Of a stretch of 60,410 nt of DNA, positions 27,560-36,586 are shown one piece after another. Both the position numbers and the translations under genes were made by a program. Origin of the DNA: Betaproteobacteria bacterium (GTDB lineage: Bacteria; Pseudomonadota; Gammaproteobacteria; Burkholderiales; SG8-39); assembly GCA_009693235.1 (NCBI GenBank), contig SHXR01000019.1:1-60410 (forward strand). Reading direction: 5' to 3'. The notes beneath the pieces are model-generated. The model made no database searches, was not told where the DNA came from, and worked only from the letters and a program-made list of their open reading frames with translations. The number at the start of each line of letters is the position of its first letter. The first letter of the stretch is position 1.

Positions 27560-28528
27560 ATGTCAGAGAGGCTCGTGCAAGCCAATGGCGCAACTGCGCC
27601 GTTCGCCGGCCGAACGTCGCGTTCAGTCGTATCAAGACTACGATGTGCTATGGCGGCGCTCGTCTTAGCGGGTGCATGCATTGCCGACTTGCAGGCGCGC
27701 CCATTCGTCATCGGCTCCATTGCCAATGCGCCCAGTACCGAGACGACGCTTTACTATCCCCTTGCGGCATATCTCGGACGCAATCTGACCGAATTCGGCT
27801 TCAGTAGCGGCAAGGTGACGGTTGCGCAGGATATCCCCGGTCTGATCAATTTGTTTAATGCGGGCTTGATCGACTTTTACATCGACAGTCCTTATGCACT
27901 CCTGGCAGTGAGCCAAGCATCGGGTACGAAAGTCATACTGCGACGTTGGAAGAACGGCCGGCCGGACTACTGCTCGATCATCGTGGTTCGAAAAGAAAGC
28001 GGAATCACCGGACTCGCGGATTTGAACGGCAAGCTGATCGCCTTTGAAAACGATTTTTCAACGTCGGGCTATCTGTTACCGAAGCTTGCCTTGCAGGCGA
28101 GCGGTCTTTCGCTAAGCGAGTATCACGACGGTTCCGACCATCTCGGTGCAACGAGCATTGGCTACATCTTCAGTCGTGACGAAGAGAACACGCTGGTGTG
28201 GGTGTTGCGCGGACGCGTGTCCGCCGGCGCGATCGGGACGCACGAGTATGAACGCTTTCGCCCGGCTGAGCGCGACCAGCTGCACATCATTTACCAGACC
28301 GCGCCGATTCCGCGCCAACTGGTGAGCGTAAAAAAAGATACTTCGGCCCCACGCACGGCGCGCATCCGCAGTCTGCTCATCGAACTGGAGAACGCCGAGG
28401 CGGGCCGCAAACTCATGGCCAATCTGGAGGACACGACGCGCTTTGACGATATCCCCGCCGACGCTGAACAGTCGCTTGCTCCGATTCGCGCCCATTTATC
28501 GCGCTCCGTAGCGCTCACCGAGCGGTAG
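27560..28528 (+). CDS. PhnD-like phosphate/phosphonate-type periplasmic binding protein
   Basis: A binding protein of 322 residues from the ATG at 27560, or 292 from 27650. Residues 31-47 of the longer form look like a signal region ([18 protein letters not shown]). The mature part has the PhnD-family fold pattern: [12 protein letters not shown] at the start, [14 protein letters not shown], the [14 protein letters not shown] segment and [13 protein letters not shown]. It ends 5 bases before a hybrid histidine kinase, so it probably acts as the kinase's extracytoplasmic sensor rather than as a transporter receptor. No transporter genes are adjacent. The exact ligand is unknown; phosphonate binding is only the family's best-known case. 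Confidence 0.85.
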   Translation: MSERLVQANGATAPFAGRTSRSVVSRLRCAMAALVLAGACIADLQARPFVIGSIANAPSTETTLYYPLAAYLGRNLTEFGFSSGKVTVAQDIPGLINLFNAGLIDFYIDSPYALLAVSQASGTKVILRRWKNGRPDYCSIIVVRKESGITGLADLNGKLIAFENDFSTSGYLLPKLALQASGLSLSEYHDGSDHLGATSIGYIFSRDEENTLVWVLRGRVSAGAIGTHEYERFRPAERDQLHIIYQTAPIPRQLVSVKKDTSAPRTARIRSLLIELENAEAGRKLMANLEDTTRFDDIPADAEQSLAPIRAHLSRSVALTER

Positions 28529-28533
28529 GCGGC

Positions 28534-30891
28534 GTGCGATTCAGCCTTCGCTTACAACTCATCGCCTATACGCTCGCCATTACGTCGGCCATCAGCGCAA
28601 CGGTGATCGTCACCAAGCTGATCGAGGAGCAACAACAAATTGTTGAGCGGGTTGAAGAAAAAAGGCGCACGTTGGTGATCGGTTTGGCTAAGAATCTCGT
28701 TGACCCGGTTGCGTTGCTGGCTATCGATCGGATAAGAATGCTGCTGCGGTCCGCGGTGGCCGACGCCGATGTTGGTGCCGCCTATGCGCTGGATGAATTT
28801 GGTCTCGTGCTTGCCGGCGTAGGCGAAAACGTTCTCGATCGCGGCAGCGTCATCGATGTAATGGAACTGGTGCATGCGGCCAGCCGGGTCCGCGATGCCG
28901 CGGTGGTACGGAACGGCACCACAACCAAGAGCGTGCACGCGTTGCGCCTGGCGGATGGAACGACGATCGGCTTGTATTCGTCGAGCTTTCTTCCGCGCGC
29001 GCGGGCGCTGCAGGTTGCGGCCGCGTATCAAAGTGCAACGCTGGCACTTGGCCTGCTTATGATTGCTGCGGTGCTTGCTTACTTTCTTGCACGCCAATTT
29101 TCCCGTCCAGTCGAAGACCTGGTGCGCGCGGCCGATACGTTCGCGAGCGGTCGTCTCGATACCCGGGTGAGGGAAACGCGCATCGACGTATTCGGGCGGC
29201 TTGCACGCGCCTTCAATCTTATGGCGGGCAAGCTGCAATCGACCATGGACGAAAGCATTCGAACGAAGGACGCGGCCCTCGCCGCGAGCATTGCCAAGTC
29301 ACAATTTCTGGCGGCCATGAGCCACGAGATCCGCACGCCGATGAACGGGGTGCTCGGCATGACGGAACTCCTCCTCGACACCGACCTCACCGAGCGGCAA
29401 CGCCACTATGTGCAGACGCTGCGCACCTCCGGTGACACGCTGTTGTTTCTGATCAACGACATCCTCTATTTTTCGAAGATCGAAGCGGGCCGCTTCCAGC
29501 TCGAAAGTATGGACTTCGATCTCCTCATGGTGGTGGAAGACGTCGTCGAGATGATGGCCGGACGCGCGCAGCACAAAGGCCTCGAACTCGGCTGCCGCAT
29601 TCACGGCAATGAACCGTTGACGGTGCGTGACGATGCGAACCGGATGCGTCAGGTCCTGCTCAATCTGCTCGGTAATGCGGTCAAGTTCACCGAGAAGGGT
29701 GAAATCGTGGTCGATGTCAGCGCCGCGAAAATAACTGGTCTTGCCGATGCGCTGACCCTTCGAATTGCGGTCACCGACACCGGGATCGGTGTGCCGCTCG
29801 AAGCGCAGCAGCGCATCTTCGAGGCCTTCGCGCAGGCGGAAAATTCGACCACGCGCCAATATGGCGGCAGTGGATTGGGACTGGCAATCTGCCGGCAACT
29901 CGTTGGCATGATGGGTGGCCAACTGGGTGTGGAAAGTGTCCCCGGCGAAGGATCCACGTTCTGGATCACCGTTGATTTGCCGCGTGCGCCATCGCTGCCG
30001 GCTCCGCCCGCTCTAAGAGCGCTGGAAGGATGCTCTGCACTCATCGTCGATGACAATAAAACCAACCGCGCGGTGCTCGTGGAACATGTGAAAGCGAGCG
30101 GGATGCGGGTGATCGAAGCGCATAGCGGCAGCGCCGCGCTCGAGCATTTGCATCTTGCCCAAGACCGCGGTGAACCGATCGATATCGCGCTGATTGATAT
30201 GAAGATGCCTGGCATGGACGGCCTTGCCCTGGTGCAGAAGATTCGGGCCGTCCGCGCGCTGGACAAGCTTCGATTGATCATCTTGACCTCCCTTGCCGTC
30301 GAGGGAAACCAGCAAAACGCCGATGCCCAGGACATTCATGCCTATGTGACGAAACCAGTGCGCCGTCGTGCGCTGCTGCGTCGAGTGGCCGAGGTCCTTG
30401 GCGCCGGCGGGGACGCCGCCGCTACCACCACAGACGTTGCTGCAACGCCAAGTCTCATTGCACCGGGCCGCGTATTGGTGGCAGAAGATAACGCGGTGAA
30501 TCAAGTTGTCATCCGCAACCTGCTCAAGCGGCTCGACATCGAATTAGAAATTGTTGCGAATGGACGCGCCGCATTCGAAGCACGGAAGACCGGCCTGCAC
30601 GACCTCATCCTGATGGACTGCCACATGCCGGTCATGGACGGCTATGACACGGCACGGTCCATCCGCGAATGGGAAATCGCGGCGGGCGCGGGGCGAATCC
30701 CGATTATCGCGGTGACTGCCAACGCCTTAGCCGGCGATCGTGATGCGTGCATGGCGGCCGGCATGGACGATCACGTCGGCAAACCCTATTCGAGGAAGGA
30801 ATTGCGCGAGGTGATGCAACGGGTATTACTTGCTCGCGGCCACCGGCAGGAACCGGCGATGACCGTGCCTGCCGGCACGGTCATCCATTAA
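28534..30891 (+). CDS. Hybrid histidine kinase with two receiver domains
   Basis: An intact 785-residue sensor kinase starting with GTG at 28534. Layout: TM1 near 7-26, a short periplasmic domain (about 30-160), TM2 ([17 protein letters not shown]), HAMP (about 190-245), HisKA ([20 protein letters not shown], phospho-His), HATPase ([23 protein letters not shown]), a first receiver ([19 protein letters not shown]) and a second ([17 protein letters not shown]). No HPt or output domain is attached and no response regulator follows, so the phosphate acceptor lies elsewhere. The PhnD-like gene directly upstream probably supplies the ligand-binding partner, making a three-part signalling unit similar in layout to TorT-TorS. 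Confidence 0.92.
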   Translation: MRFSLRLQLIAYTLAITSAISATVIVTKLIEEQQQIVERVEEKRRTLVIGLAKNLVDPVALLAIDRIRMLLRSAVADADVGAAYALDEFGLVLAGVGENVLDRGSVIDVMELVHAASRVRDAAVVRNGTTTKSVHALRLADGTTIGLYSSSFLPRARALQVAAAYQSATLALGLLMIAAVLAYFLARQFSRPVEDLVRAADTFASGRLDTRVRETRIDVFGRLARAFNLMAGKLQSTMDESIRTKDAALAASIAKSQFLAAMSHEIRTPMNGVLGMTELLLDTDLTERQRHYVQTLRTSGDTLLFLINDILYFSKIEAGRFQLESMDFDLLMVVEDVVEMMAGRAQHKGLELGCRIHGNEPLTVRDDANRMRQVLLNLLGNAVKFTEKGEIVVDVSAAKITGLADALTLRIAVTDTGIGVPLEAQQRIFEAFAQAENSTTRQYGGSGLGLAICRQLVGMMGGQLGVESVPGEGSTFWITVDLPRAPSLPAPPALRALEGCSALIVDDNKTNRAVLVEHVKASGMRVIEAHSGSAALEHLHLAQDRGEPIDIALIDMKMPGMDGLALVQKIRAVRALDKLRLIILTSLAVEGNQQNADAQDIHAYVTKPVRRRALLRRVAEVLGAGGDAAATTTDVAATPSLIAPGRVLVAEDNAVNQVVIRNLLKRLDIELEIVANGRAAFEARKTGLHDLILMDCHMPVMDGYDTARSIREWEIAAGAGRIPIIAVTANALAGDRDACMAAGMDDHVGKPYSRKELREVMQRVLLARGHRQEPAMTVPAGTVIH

Positions 30892-30922
30892 AGAACAGCT
30901 GCTTCGCGAACGCTACTGCAAC

Positions 30923-31114
30923 TTAGGTGCGTACCGGACCATCATAAAGACCGATCACCGCGTCGGTAATGGCAAGCGAATAGTCGGCCGGCATCGCGGT
31001 GGCAACGCGTTTGGCGGAAATTACGATTTCCTTGGCGATGGCGGCAATCATGCGCCGGCTGCTCTCTTCATTCACCGCTGGTGCGGACCCGAAGTTGACC
31101 GGGTCGAATGGCAC
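30923..31114 (-). CDS. Short reading frame of unknown function, possibly a gene remnant
   Basis: A 63-codon minus-strand frame beginning with GTG at 31114 (PFDPVNFGSAPAVNEESSRR) and ending TDAVIGLYDGPVRT. The frame is protein-like in composition and lies 59 bases downstream of the GMC oxidoreductase in the same direction. An upstream in-frame stop prevents extension to the oxidoreductase. It could be the C-terminal leftover of a larger enzyme gene. I recognise no family. Confidence 0.35.
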   Translation of the reverse strand: MPFDPVNFGSAPAVNEESSRRMIAAIAKEIVISAKRVATAMPADYSLAITDAVIGLYDGPVRT

Positions 31115-31173
31115 GCCATAGCCGCTGCCTCACCATTGCCATCGCAGCGCGCCGCCTTGCGGCCGTGGGGCGC

Positions 31174-32805
31174 TTAGTGGTTCTGCGAGCCTCTCGCACC
31201 GAGCACGAACGCCGCACCGCGTTCTGCGATCATGACGGTTGGTGAATTGGTATTGCCTGATGTGATCGTCGGCATGACCGATGCATCGATCACGCGTAGG
31301 CGCTTGATGCCGCGCACGCGAAGATCGGGTGTGAGCACGGCTTTTGGATCGTCATCGCGGCCCATCCTGCAGGTGCCCACCGGATGAAAGATGGTCGTGC
31401 CGACGGTGCCCGCGGCCTTTGTCAACTCAGCGTCCGTTTGAAATTGCGGGCCGGGCAGAAACTCTTCCGGGACATAGCGTTGCATGGTCTTGGAGTTCAG
31501 GACGATGCGCCGTGTGAGGCGCAGCGAATCGATCGCGACCTGGCGATCTTCCGGCGTTGACAGATAGTTGAGCTGGATGGAAGGATGCGCGCGCGGATCC
31601 GATGATTTGATGCGAACCGCGCCGCGCGAAGTCGGCTTCAGGTTGCAGACACTCGCCGTGAAGGCGGGAAATGTATGGAGTGAGTCACCAAACTTGTCGA
31701 GCGACAACGGCTGCACGTGATATTCGACATTCGCCGATGCGCGCGCCGGATCCGATTTGGCAAAAGCACCGAGCTGCGATGGCGCCATGGTGAGGGGGCC
31801 AGTGCGATAGAGCGCGTATTCGAGCGCCATTTTCGCTTTGCCCCACCATGACTTGGCCATCGTGTTGAGCGTGACCGTGTTTCTGACCTTGAAGGCCATG
31901 CGCAGTTGCAGATGGTCTTGCAGATTCGCGCCAACGCCCGGCATATCGTTGACCACCGGGATGCCATGTTCCTGGAGCAGCCCGCCTGGGCCGATGCCTG
32001 ATAGCTGAAGAATTTGTGGTGAGCCGATCGAGCCGGCTGCGAGAATCGTCTCTCTCTTTGCTTCGACGAATCGCTCCTCACCCGCCTGGATGAACTCGAT
32101 GCCACGTGCGGTGCGGCCATCCATGCGCACGCGCTTCACGAGCGCATTGGTGAGAACGGTGAGATTGGCGCGATGGGCAACCGGGCGGAGGAACGCCTTT
32201 GTTGCATTCCATCGCACACCGCGTTTCTGATTCACTTCGAAGCGACTAGATCCTTCGTTATCGCCCGTGTTGAAGTCGTCGATCTTGGGAATGCCCGCTT
32301 CCACGGCGGCGTCGCTGAATGCATCGAGTATTTCCCAGGAAAGTCGTTGCTTTTCAACGCGCCATTCACCGCCCGATCCGTGCATGGTATTGGTGCCGGC
32401 CCAATGATCTTCGGTCTTCTTGAAAATCGGCACTACGTTGTCCCATGACCATGATGGATCACCGGTCAACGCGGCCCAACGATCGTAGTCATGCGATTGG
32501 CCGCGCAGATAGAGCATCGCGTTGATCGAGGAGCAGCCGCCCAAGACCCGCCCGCGCGCATAAAGGATGCTGCGGCCGTTCAAGCCCGGGTCAGGCTCGG
32601 TTTGGTAGCACCAGTCGGTGCGCGGATTGCCGATGCAGTAAAGATAGCCGACCGGAATGTGGATCCAGATCCAGTCGTCCTTGCCGCCTGCTTCCAACAG
32701 ACAAACCGAGACATTGGGATCGGCGGAGAGCCGATTGGCAAGGACGCAGCCGGCGGTGCCGCCGCCCGCGATGACGTAATCAAATGATTCGGGCGCACGC
32801 GCCAT
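31174..32805 (-). CDS. GMC-family flavin oxidoreductase (choline dehydrogenase-like)
   Basis: A 543-residue FAD enzyme. It has the N-terminal dinucleotide motif FDYVIAGGGTAGCVLANRLS, the GMC signature RGRVLGGCSSINAMLYLRG, the second signature AGSIGSPQILQLSGIG, and the C-terminal active-site His in HPVGTCRMG with the partner Asn in SGNTNSPTVMIAE. Such enzymes oxidise alcohols to aldehydes or ketones. The His/Asn pair is the usual alcohol-dehydrogenase arrangement. It lies in the same direction as the broken secreted-protein gene upstream, about 80 bases away. The substrate is unknown. Confidence 0.93.
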   Translation of the reverse strand: MARAPESFDYVIAGGGTAGCVLANRLSADPNVSVCLLEAGGKDDWIWIHIPVGYLYCIGNPRTDWCYQTEPDPGLNGRSILYARGRVLGGCSSINAMLYLRGQSHDYDRWAALTGDPSWSWDNVVPIFKKTEDHWAGTNTMHGSGGEWRVEKQRLSWEILDAFSDAAVEAGIPKIDDFNTGDNEGSSRFEVNQKRGVRWNATKAFLRPVAHRANLTVLTNALVKRVRMDGRTARGIEFIQAGEERFVEAKRETILAAGSIGSPQILQLSGIGPGGLLQEHGIPVVNDMPGVGANLQDHLQLRMAFKVRNTVTLNTMAKSWWGKAKMALEYALYRTGPLTMAPSQLGAFAKSDPARASANVEYHVQPLSLDKFGDSLHTFPAFTASVCNLKPTSRGAVRIKSSDPRAHPSIQLNYLSTPEDRQVAIDSLRLTRRIVLNSKTMQRYVPEEFLPGPQFQTDAELTKAAGTVGTTIFHPVGTCRMGRDDDPKAVLTPDLRVRGIKRLRVIDASVMPTITSGNTNSPTVMIAERGAAFVLGARGSQNH

Positions 32806-32885
32806 GCGGTTCCTGGCGGCTATTACGATGGGAAAGGGTCGCCATTGTACCCGGCAAACGGTCCCCGAACTGCGGAGCGCACCCT

Positions 32886-33706
32886 CTACTGTCGTTTGAC
32901 GCGCAAGGTTGCGGTATCGAACACGCCGCGTACCGGCAACTCCGAGAATGTCCCGATGGTATGGCCGCCGATCATTTCGCCGACAAAATTGAACGGCGAC
33001 GTATAGAACGCGACCGCCGAGACATCGAAGAAGAAGATCTCGCCGTACACGGTATTCATCTTTGTCCTAGTAGTGCCGCTGACATACCACCAATTCGCGA
33101 TAAATGGGGCGAGCCCCGGGAACGGTGTATAGACCCCACCGGTCTTGCCCGTCGCCAACCAAGCGATTGAATTCGGGGGTGTTACCGCGGCGGACACGGA
33201 TCCGGCGGGTGGTGTAGAGGCGGTGAACACATACGCGAGATTGGCGTCGAAGGCCGCCGGTACGCCCGCCTCCTGGAGCTTGGTGACGAGTTGTTGAGAG
33301 TCGGTCGCGTAGGCAAGCGTGTAATTGTCGATCGTGGCGCCATCGTTCTCCGGTGGGACGATGTTCAAACCGATGTGCGCGACCGTGCCGTGCCGCCATC
33401 GATGCTCACTGCCTTGCAATTTGATACGCGAACGACGATCGATGATCGCTCGGATATGCCGAAGAAGCTTTTGGCGGTGATGCCACTTGGCAGCAGCGCG
33501 GCTGCCTTCGTGCCGCTGACGCCCGCAATACCGACGAACTCGGTTCAGTTCTTGAAATTGACCGTGAAATCAGCAGATCCGTTGGCCAGTGCGGGTCCGG
33601 TGACGCCCGCCAAACTCGCGGCCACGAATGCGGTTCGCACTAACCAATTGCCGATCGAGCTGTGGGTACGATGCACCACTATTGAACACACTTTTGCTGC
33701 TGTCAT
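32886..33706 (-). pseudogene. Secreted protein gene, broken by nonsense codon and frameshift
   Basis: An AAGGAG site 8 bases before the ATG at 33706 and a good signal peptide (LVRTAFVAASLAGVTGPALA) mark a real gene. The mature part starts NGSADFTVNFKN. A TGA at 33545-33547 then stops translation where TGG (Trp) would continue as TEFVGIAGVSGTKAA. Near 33385-33395 one base is missing: SIDGGTA must change frame to read TVAHIGLNIVPPENDGATID. The rest is intact to the stop at 32886 (FDTATLRVKRQ). Length 821 is 3n-1, fitting one lost base. I recognise no domain; the strand-rich composition suggests a beta-sandwich secreted protein. Confidence 0.7.
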
Positions 33707-34007
33707 TGTTTCGCTCCTTGACTCACAGGTTGACTGGGTATTGCGTCGAGGTTAAATCCTCATGTGCTTATAGCTATAGCGACGAGGCTAGTCGCTGAAT
33801 CTGGCGCGCGCGGATGACGTGACAAGAATTTTAACGATTCCGCCGCGAAGGGGAGAGTAGAGGAGACTCACCTGCCGAAAAATTTGGTCAGCAAACATGG
33901 CAACCGAAGGTTTGGTATATCCCGTAGCAGGAGGCGGGAATGCAAGCACGGCCCTAGCGCTCGCGTTACGTTACTCTTCACCCCTTCAGCCTTTCCCGCT
34001 TGATCCA

Positions 34008-34727
34008 ATGGCCCGCTCCCTCGCCGTCACCCCTAAATCAATCGCCCCACTCGGTGACGCTGCGGTGATCATAGATTTTGCCGACGGCGTCGATATCACG
34101 ATAAACGCCGGCATCCAGCGGCTTGCGCGCGCGGTGCGACGCAAGAAAGTGCCGTGGCTGATCGACATCGTGCCTGGCATTGGTTCATTAGCGTTTCATT
34201 TCGACGTGGCGGTTGCGGTGGATGCCGTCGCGGCCACCGAGGCACTCGTCAGTGAATGCCTTGCGCGCGGCTTGCATCTGATCGACGATCCGGTACGAAC
34301 CATCGAAGTGCCGATCTGCTATGACGAAACGTTCGGCCTCGACCTTGGCGAGTTATCCGCTTCGCTCAACATGCCGGTCGCGGAGATCGGGCTCCGGCAC
34401 GCGGCTTGCGATTTTTCCGTGCTGATGATGGGGTTTGCACCGGGCCATCCTTATCTCGGCGGCCTCGATGCGAGGCTTGCCGTGCCACGCCGTGCTACCC
34501 CACGCGCGAGCGTTCCGGGTGGCTCGGTGGGCATTGCCAATGGCCAAAGCGTCATCTATCCGTACAGTCTGCCAGGCGGCTGGAACATCATCGGTCGAAC
34601 GCCCCTCAAACTCTTCGATGCCTCTGAACCGGAGCCGAGCACTCTGGAGCCGGGTGATGCGGTGCGATTCTTCGCCATCGACCGCGCCGAGTTCGATCGC
34701 AATGCGCTCGCCGAAGGGACCGCGTGA
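34008..34727 (+). CDS. pxpB: 5-oxoprolinase subunit PxpB (KipI-like)
   Basis: A 239-residue protein of the allophanate hydrolase subunit 1 fold. The N-terminal PLGDAAVIIDFADGVDI and the LMMGFAPGHPYLGGLDARLA motif, then RRATPRASVPGGSVGIANGQ, are family markers. With PxpC and PxpA it forms the ATP-dependent complex that opens 5-oxoproline to glutamate. The start at 34008 fits the usual length of about 220-240. An in-frame ATG at 33897 would add 37 residues that do not look like the family. It is the first gene of pxpB-pxpC-pxpA. Confidence 0.92.
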   Translation: MARSLAVTPKSIAPLGDAAVIIDFADGVDITINAGIQRLARAVRRKKVPWLIDIVPGIGSLAFHFDVAVAVDAVAATEALVSECLARGLHLIDDPVRTIEVPICYDETFGLDLGELSASLNMPVAEIGLRHAACDFSVLMMGFAPGHPYLGGLDARLAVPRRATPRASVPGGSVGIANGQSVIYPYSLPGGWNIIGRTPLKLFDASEPEPSTLEPGDAVRFFAIDRAEFDRNALAEGTA

Positions 34728-34758
34728 TGCGCGTACCAAGCGATCGAGGCATTGTGCT

Positions 34759-35793
34759 GTGACGATCATCGTCATCAAGCCGGGCCTGCTCTCGACCGTG
34801 CAAGACCTGGGTCGATTCGGCTGGCAGCATGTGGGCATCGTGCCATCCGGTGCCATGGACACCGACGCTCATCGCCTCGCGAATCTTCTGGTGGGCAACG
34901 GCGGCGCGGAGGCCACCATCGAGATCACCCTGCGCGGGCCTGAACTGGAATTCGAATACCCGACGTTGATTGCCATGTGTGGCGCGACGTTTGATGCCAA
35001 GTGCGTCGATGCCAAGGGCAAGATATTTCCGATGCCCTTGAACCGGCCGGTGCTCGTGCCGAAAACGGCGCGCCTTCGCATCGGTGATGTTCGCCACGGC
35101 GCCCGGGCCTACATTGCAGTCGCGGGCGGTATTCCGTTGCCATTGGTGCTTGGGAGTCGTTCGACCTATCTCCCGGCGCGCTTTGGTGGACATCTTGGGC
35201 GCGCGCTTCGCACCAGCGATCGCCTGCCGCTTGATCGCGCATCGATCCCGCTCAGCAATGCGCGCTTTGCCTCGCTCAGGCGCCGCCGCGGTACGCCGAT
35301 TGATCCGCGGGCCATCGAAAGCGTCGCATGGTCGGTCCCGATCGATTCGCTGCCGCATGCGGATGAAGCGCCGATTCGCTTCATCGAAGGACGGCACTGG
35401 CGCTTGTTTTCGGCGGCCGCGCAGACCGCGCTCGAAAACGAGCCGATGCGGATTGCGCCGGAATCCAATCGCATCGGCTACCGGCTGCATGGGCCGCGAC
35501 TCGAACGTCGCAAAGATGTCGACGTTCTTTCGGAGCCGACCTGTCTTGGCACGATCCAAGTGCCAAGCGACGGCATGCCGATTGTGCTGATGGCCGATCA
35601 TCAGACCACCGGCGGCTACGCAAAGATTGGTGAAGTGGCAAGCGTTGAAATTCCGCGCTTAGCGCAGCGGCCGCCCGGCATGGCGGTGCGATTTCTGCGC
35701 TGTTCGCTGGCCGATGCGCAGGCCGCAAGAAAGGCGCGGCAAGCGCGTTTTGCGCAGCTGGTGCAAACCATCGCCTGGGAGTTCATCAAATGA
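34759..35793 (+). CDS. pxpC: 5-oxoprolinase subunit PxpC
   Basis: A 344-residue protein of the allophanate hydrolase subunit 2 / biotin-dependent carboxyltransferase-like fold. It starts (GTG) TIIVIKPGLLSTVQDLGRFG, the family's opening. Other markers are PSGAMDTDAHRLANLLVGN, RAYIAVAGGIPLPLVLGS and QVPSDGMPIVLMADHQTTGG. It works with PxpB and PxpA on 5-oxoproline. Its TGA stop overlaps the ATG of pxpA in ATGA, so the two are translationally coupled. Gene order and overlap are the standard operon layout. Confidence 0.94.
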   Translation: MTIIVIKPGLLSTVQDLGRFGWQHVGIVPSGAMDTDAHRLANLLVGNGGAEATIEITLRGPELEFEYPTLIAMCGATFDAKCVDAKGKIFPMPLNRPVLVPKTARLRIGDVRHGARAYIAVAGGIPLPLVLGSRSTYLPARFGGHLGRALRTSDRLPLDRASIPLSNARFASLRRRRGTPIDPRAIESVAWSVPIDSLPHADEAPIRFIEGRHWRLFSAAAQTALENEPMRIAPESNRIGYRLHGPRLERRKDVDVLSEPTCLGTIQVPSDGMPIVLMADHQTTGGYAKIGEVASVEIPRLAQRPPGMAVRFLRCSLADAQAARKARQARFAQLVQTIAWEFIK

Positions 35794-36545
35794 CAACGAT
35801 CGATCTCAATTGCGACATGGGCGAGAGCTTCGGGGCCTGGAAAATGGGTGACGATGCATCGATCATGCCGCTCATCACATCCGCCAATATCGCCTGCGGC
35901 TTTCACGGCGGTGATCCCTCGACGATTCGCGCGACGGTGCGCCGTGCCGTGGATGCCGGCGTGGTGATCGGTGCGCATCCTTCACTGCCAGATCTGATGG
36001 GCTTTGGACGGCGCAATATGAGGATCACGCCGGCTGAAATGTATGACTACATCGTCTATCAGGCGGGTGCGGTGGAAGCGTTCGCGCGGGCAGCAGGTGC
36101 TCGTCTGCACCATGTGAAAGCGCATGGTCAGCTCTACAACATGGCGGCCGTCGATCAGGAGCTGGCCCTGGCGATGGCGCGTGCAGTGAAAGATCTTGGC
36201 GGTGGCGTGCAGCTCTATGCGCTTTCGGGGAGTTGCATGATCCAAGCCGCTGAACAAATCGGTACGCCCGCGGTCGGTGAGGTGTTTGCGGATCGCAGCT
36301 ACCAGGACGATGGGACGCTCACACCCCGTAGCCAACCCGGCGCGATGATCGAAACGGAATCGCGCGCCGTGCAACAGGCACTTGGCATGATCGAGCAAGG
36401 CGTCGTCACGAGCCTCGCCGGCAAGACCGTCGCGGTGGCTCCTGGTACCCTCTGCCTGCACGGCGATCAACCAGGAGCGGCGGCGTTTGCGACCGCACTG
36501 CGCGTGGCCTTCGCGGAGCGAGCCATCACGCTCAAGGCGCCCTGA
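35790..36545 (+). CDS. pxpA: 5-oxoprolinase subunit PxpA (LamB/YcsF family)
   Basis: A 251-residue protein with the LamB/YcsF signature. It opens TIDLNCDMGESFGAWKMGDD and continues with SANIACGFHGGDPSTIRAT and VKAHGQLYNMA, then GTPAVGEVFADRSYQDDGTL. PxpA carries the 5-oxoproline hydrolysis step of the PxpABC complex, which recycles the pyroglutamate formed by glutamine/glutathione damage. ATG overlaps the pxpC stop by 4 bases. It ends 41 bases before the ABC-F gene, which lies in the same direction but is functionally separate. Confidence 0.95.
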   Translation: MTTIDLNCDMGESFGAWKMGDDASIMPLITSANIACGFHGGDPSTIRATVRRAVDAGVVIGAHPSLPDLMGFGRRNMRITPAEMYDYIVYQAGAVEAFARAAGARLHHVKAHGQLYNMAAVDQELALAMARAVKDLGGGVQLYALSGSCMIQAAEQIGTPAVGEVFADRSYQDDGTLTPRSQPGAMIETESRAVQQALGMIEQGVVTSLAGKTVAVAPGTLCLHGDQPGAAAFATALRVAFAERAITLKAP

Positions 36546-36586
36546 TTCCCGCGACCCCCTACAAGTTTCCTTTCCAGACCGTTCCA

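Noticed and set aside
12930..33547. In-frame TGA codons in three genes might mean that TGA codes for Trp.
   Set aside because: TGA is used as the normal final stop of intact genes here (for example gspG at 7319-7321, pxpC at 35791-35793, amidohydrolase at 27315-27317). One of the three TGA codons replaces CGA, and a fourth nonsense codon is TAG. Recoding does not fit.
33291..33755. A plus-strand frame opposite the broken secreted-protein gene.
   Set aside because: It is the antisense of the signal-peptide gene, which has a strong ribosome site and signal peptide; the plus frame has neither.
34606..35601. A long minus-strand frame opposite pxpC.
   Set aside because: pxpC is a clear family member in a coupled operon; the antisense frame is a codon-bias shadow.
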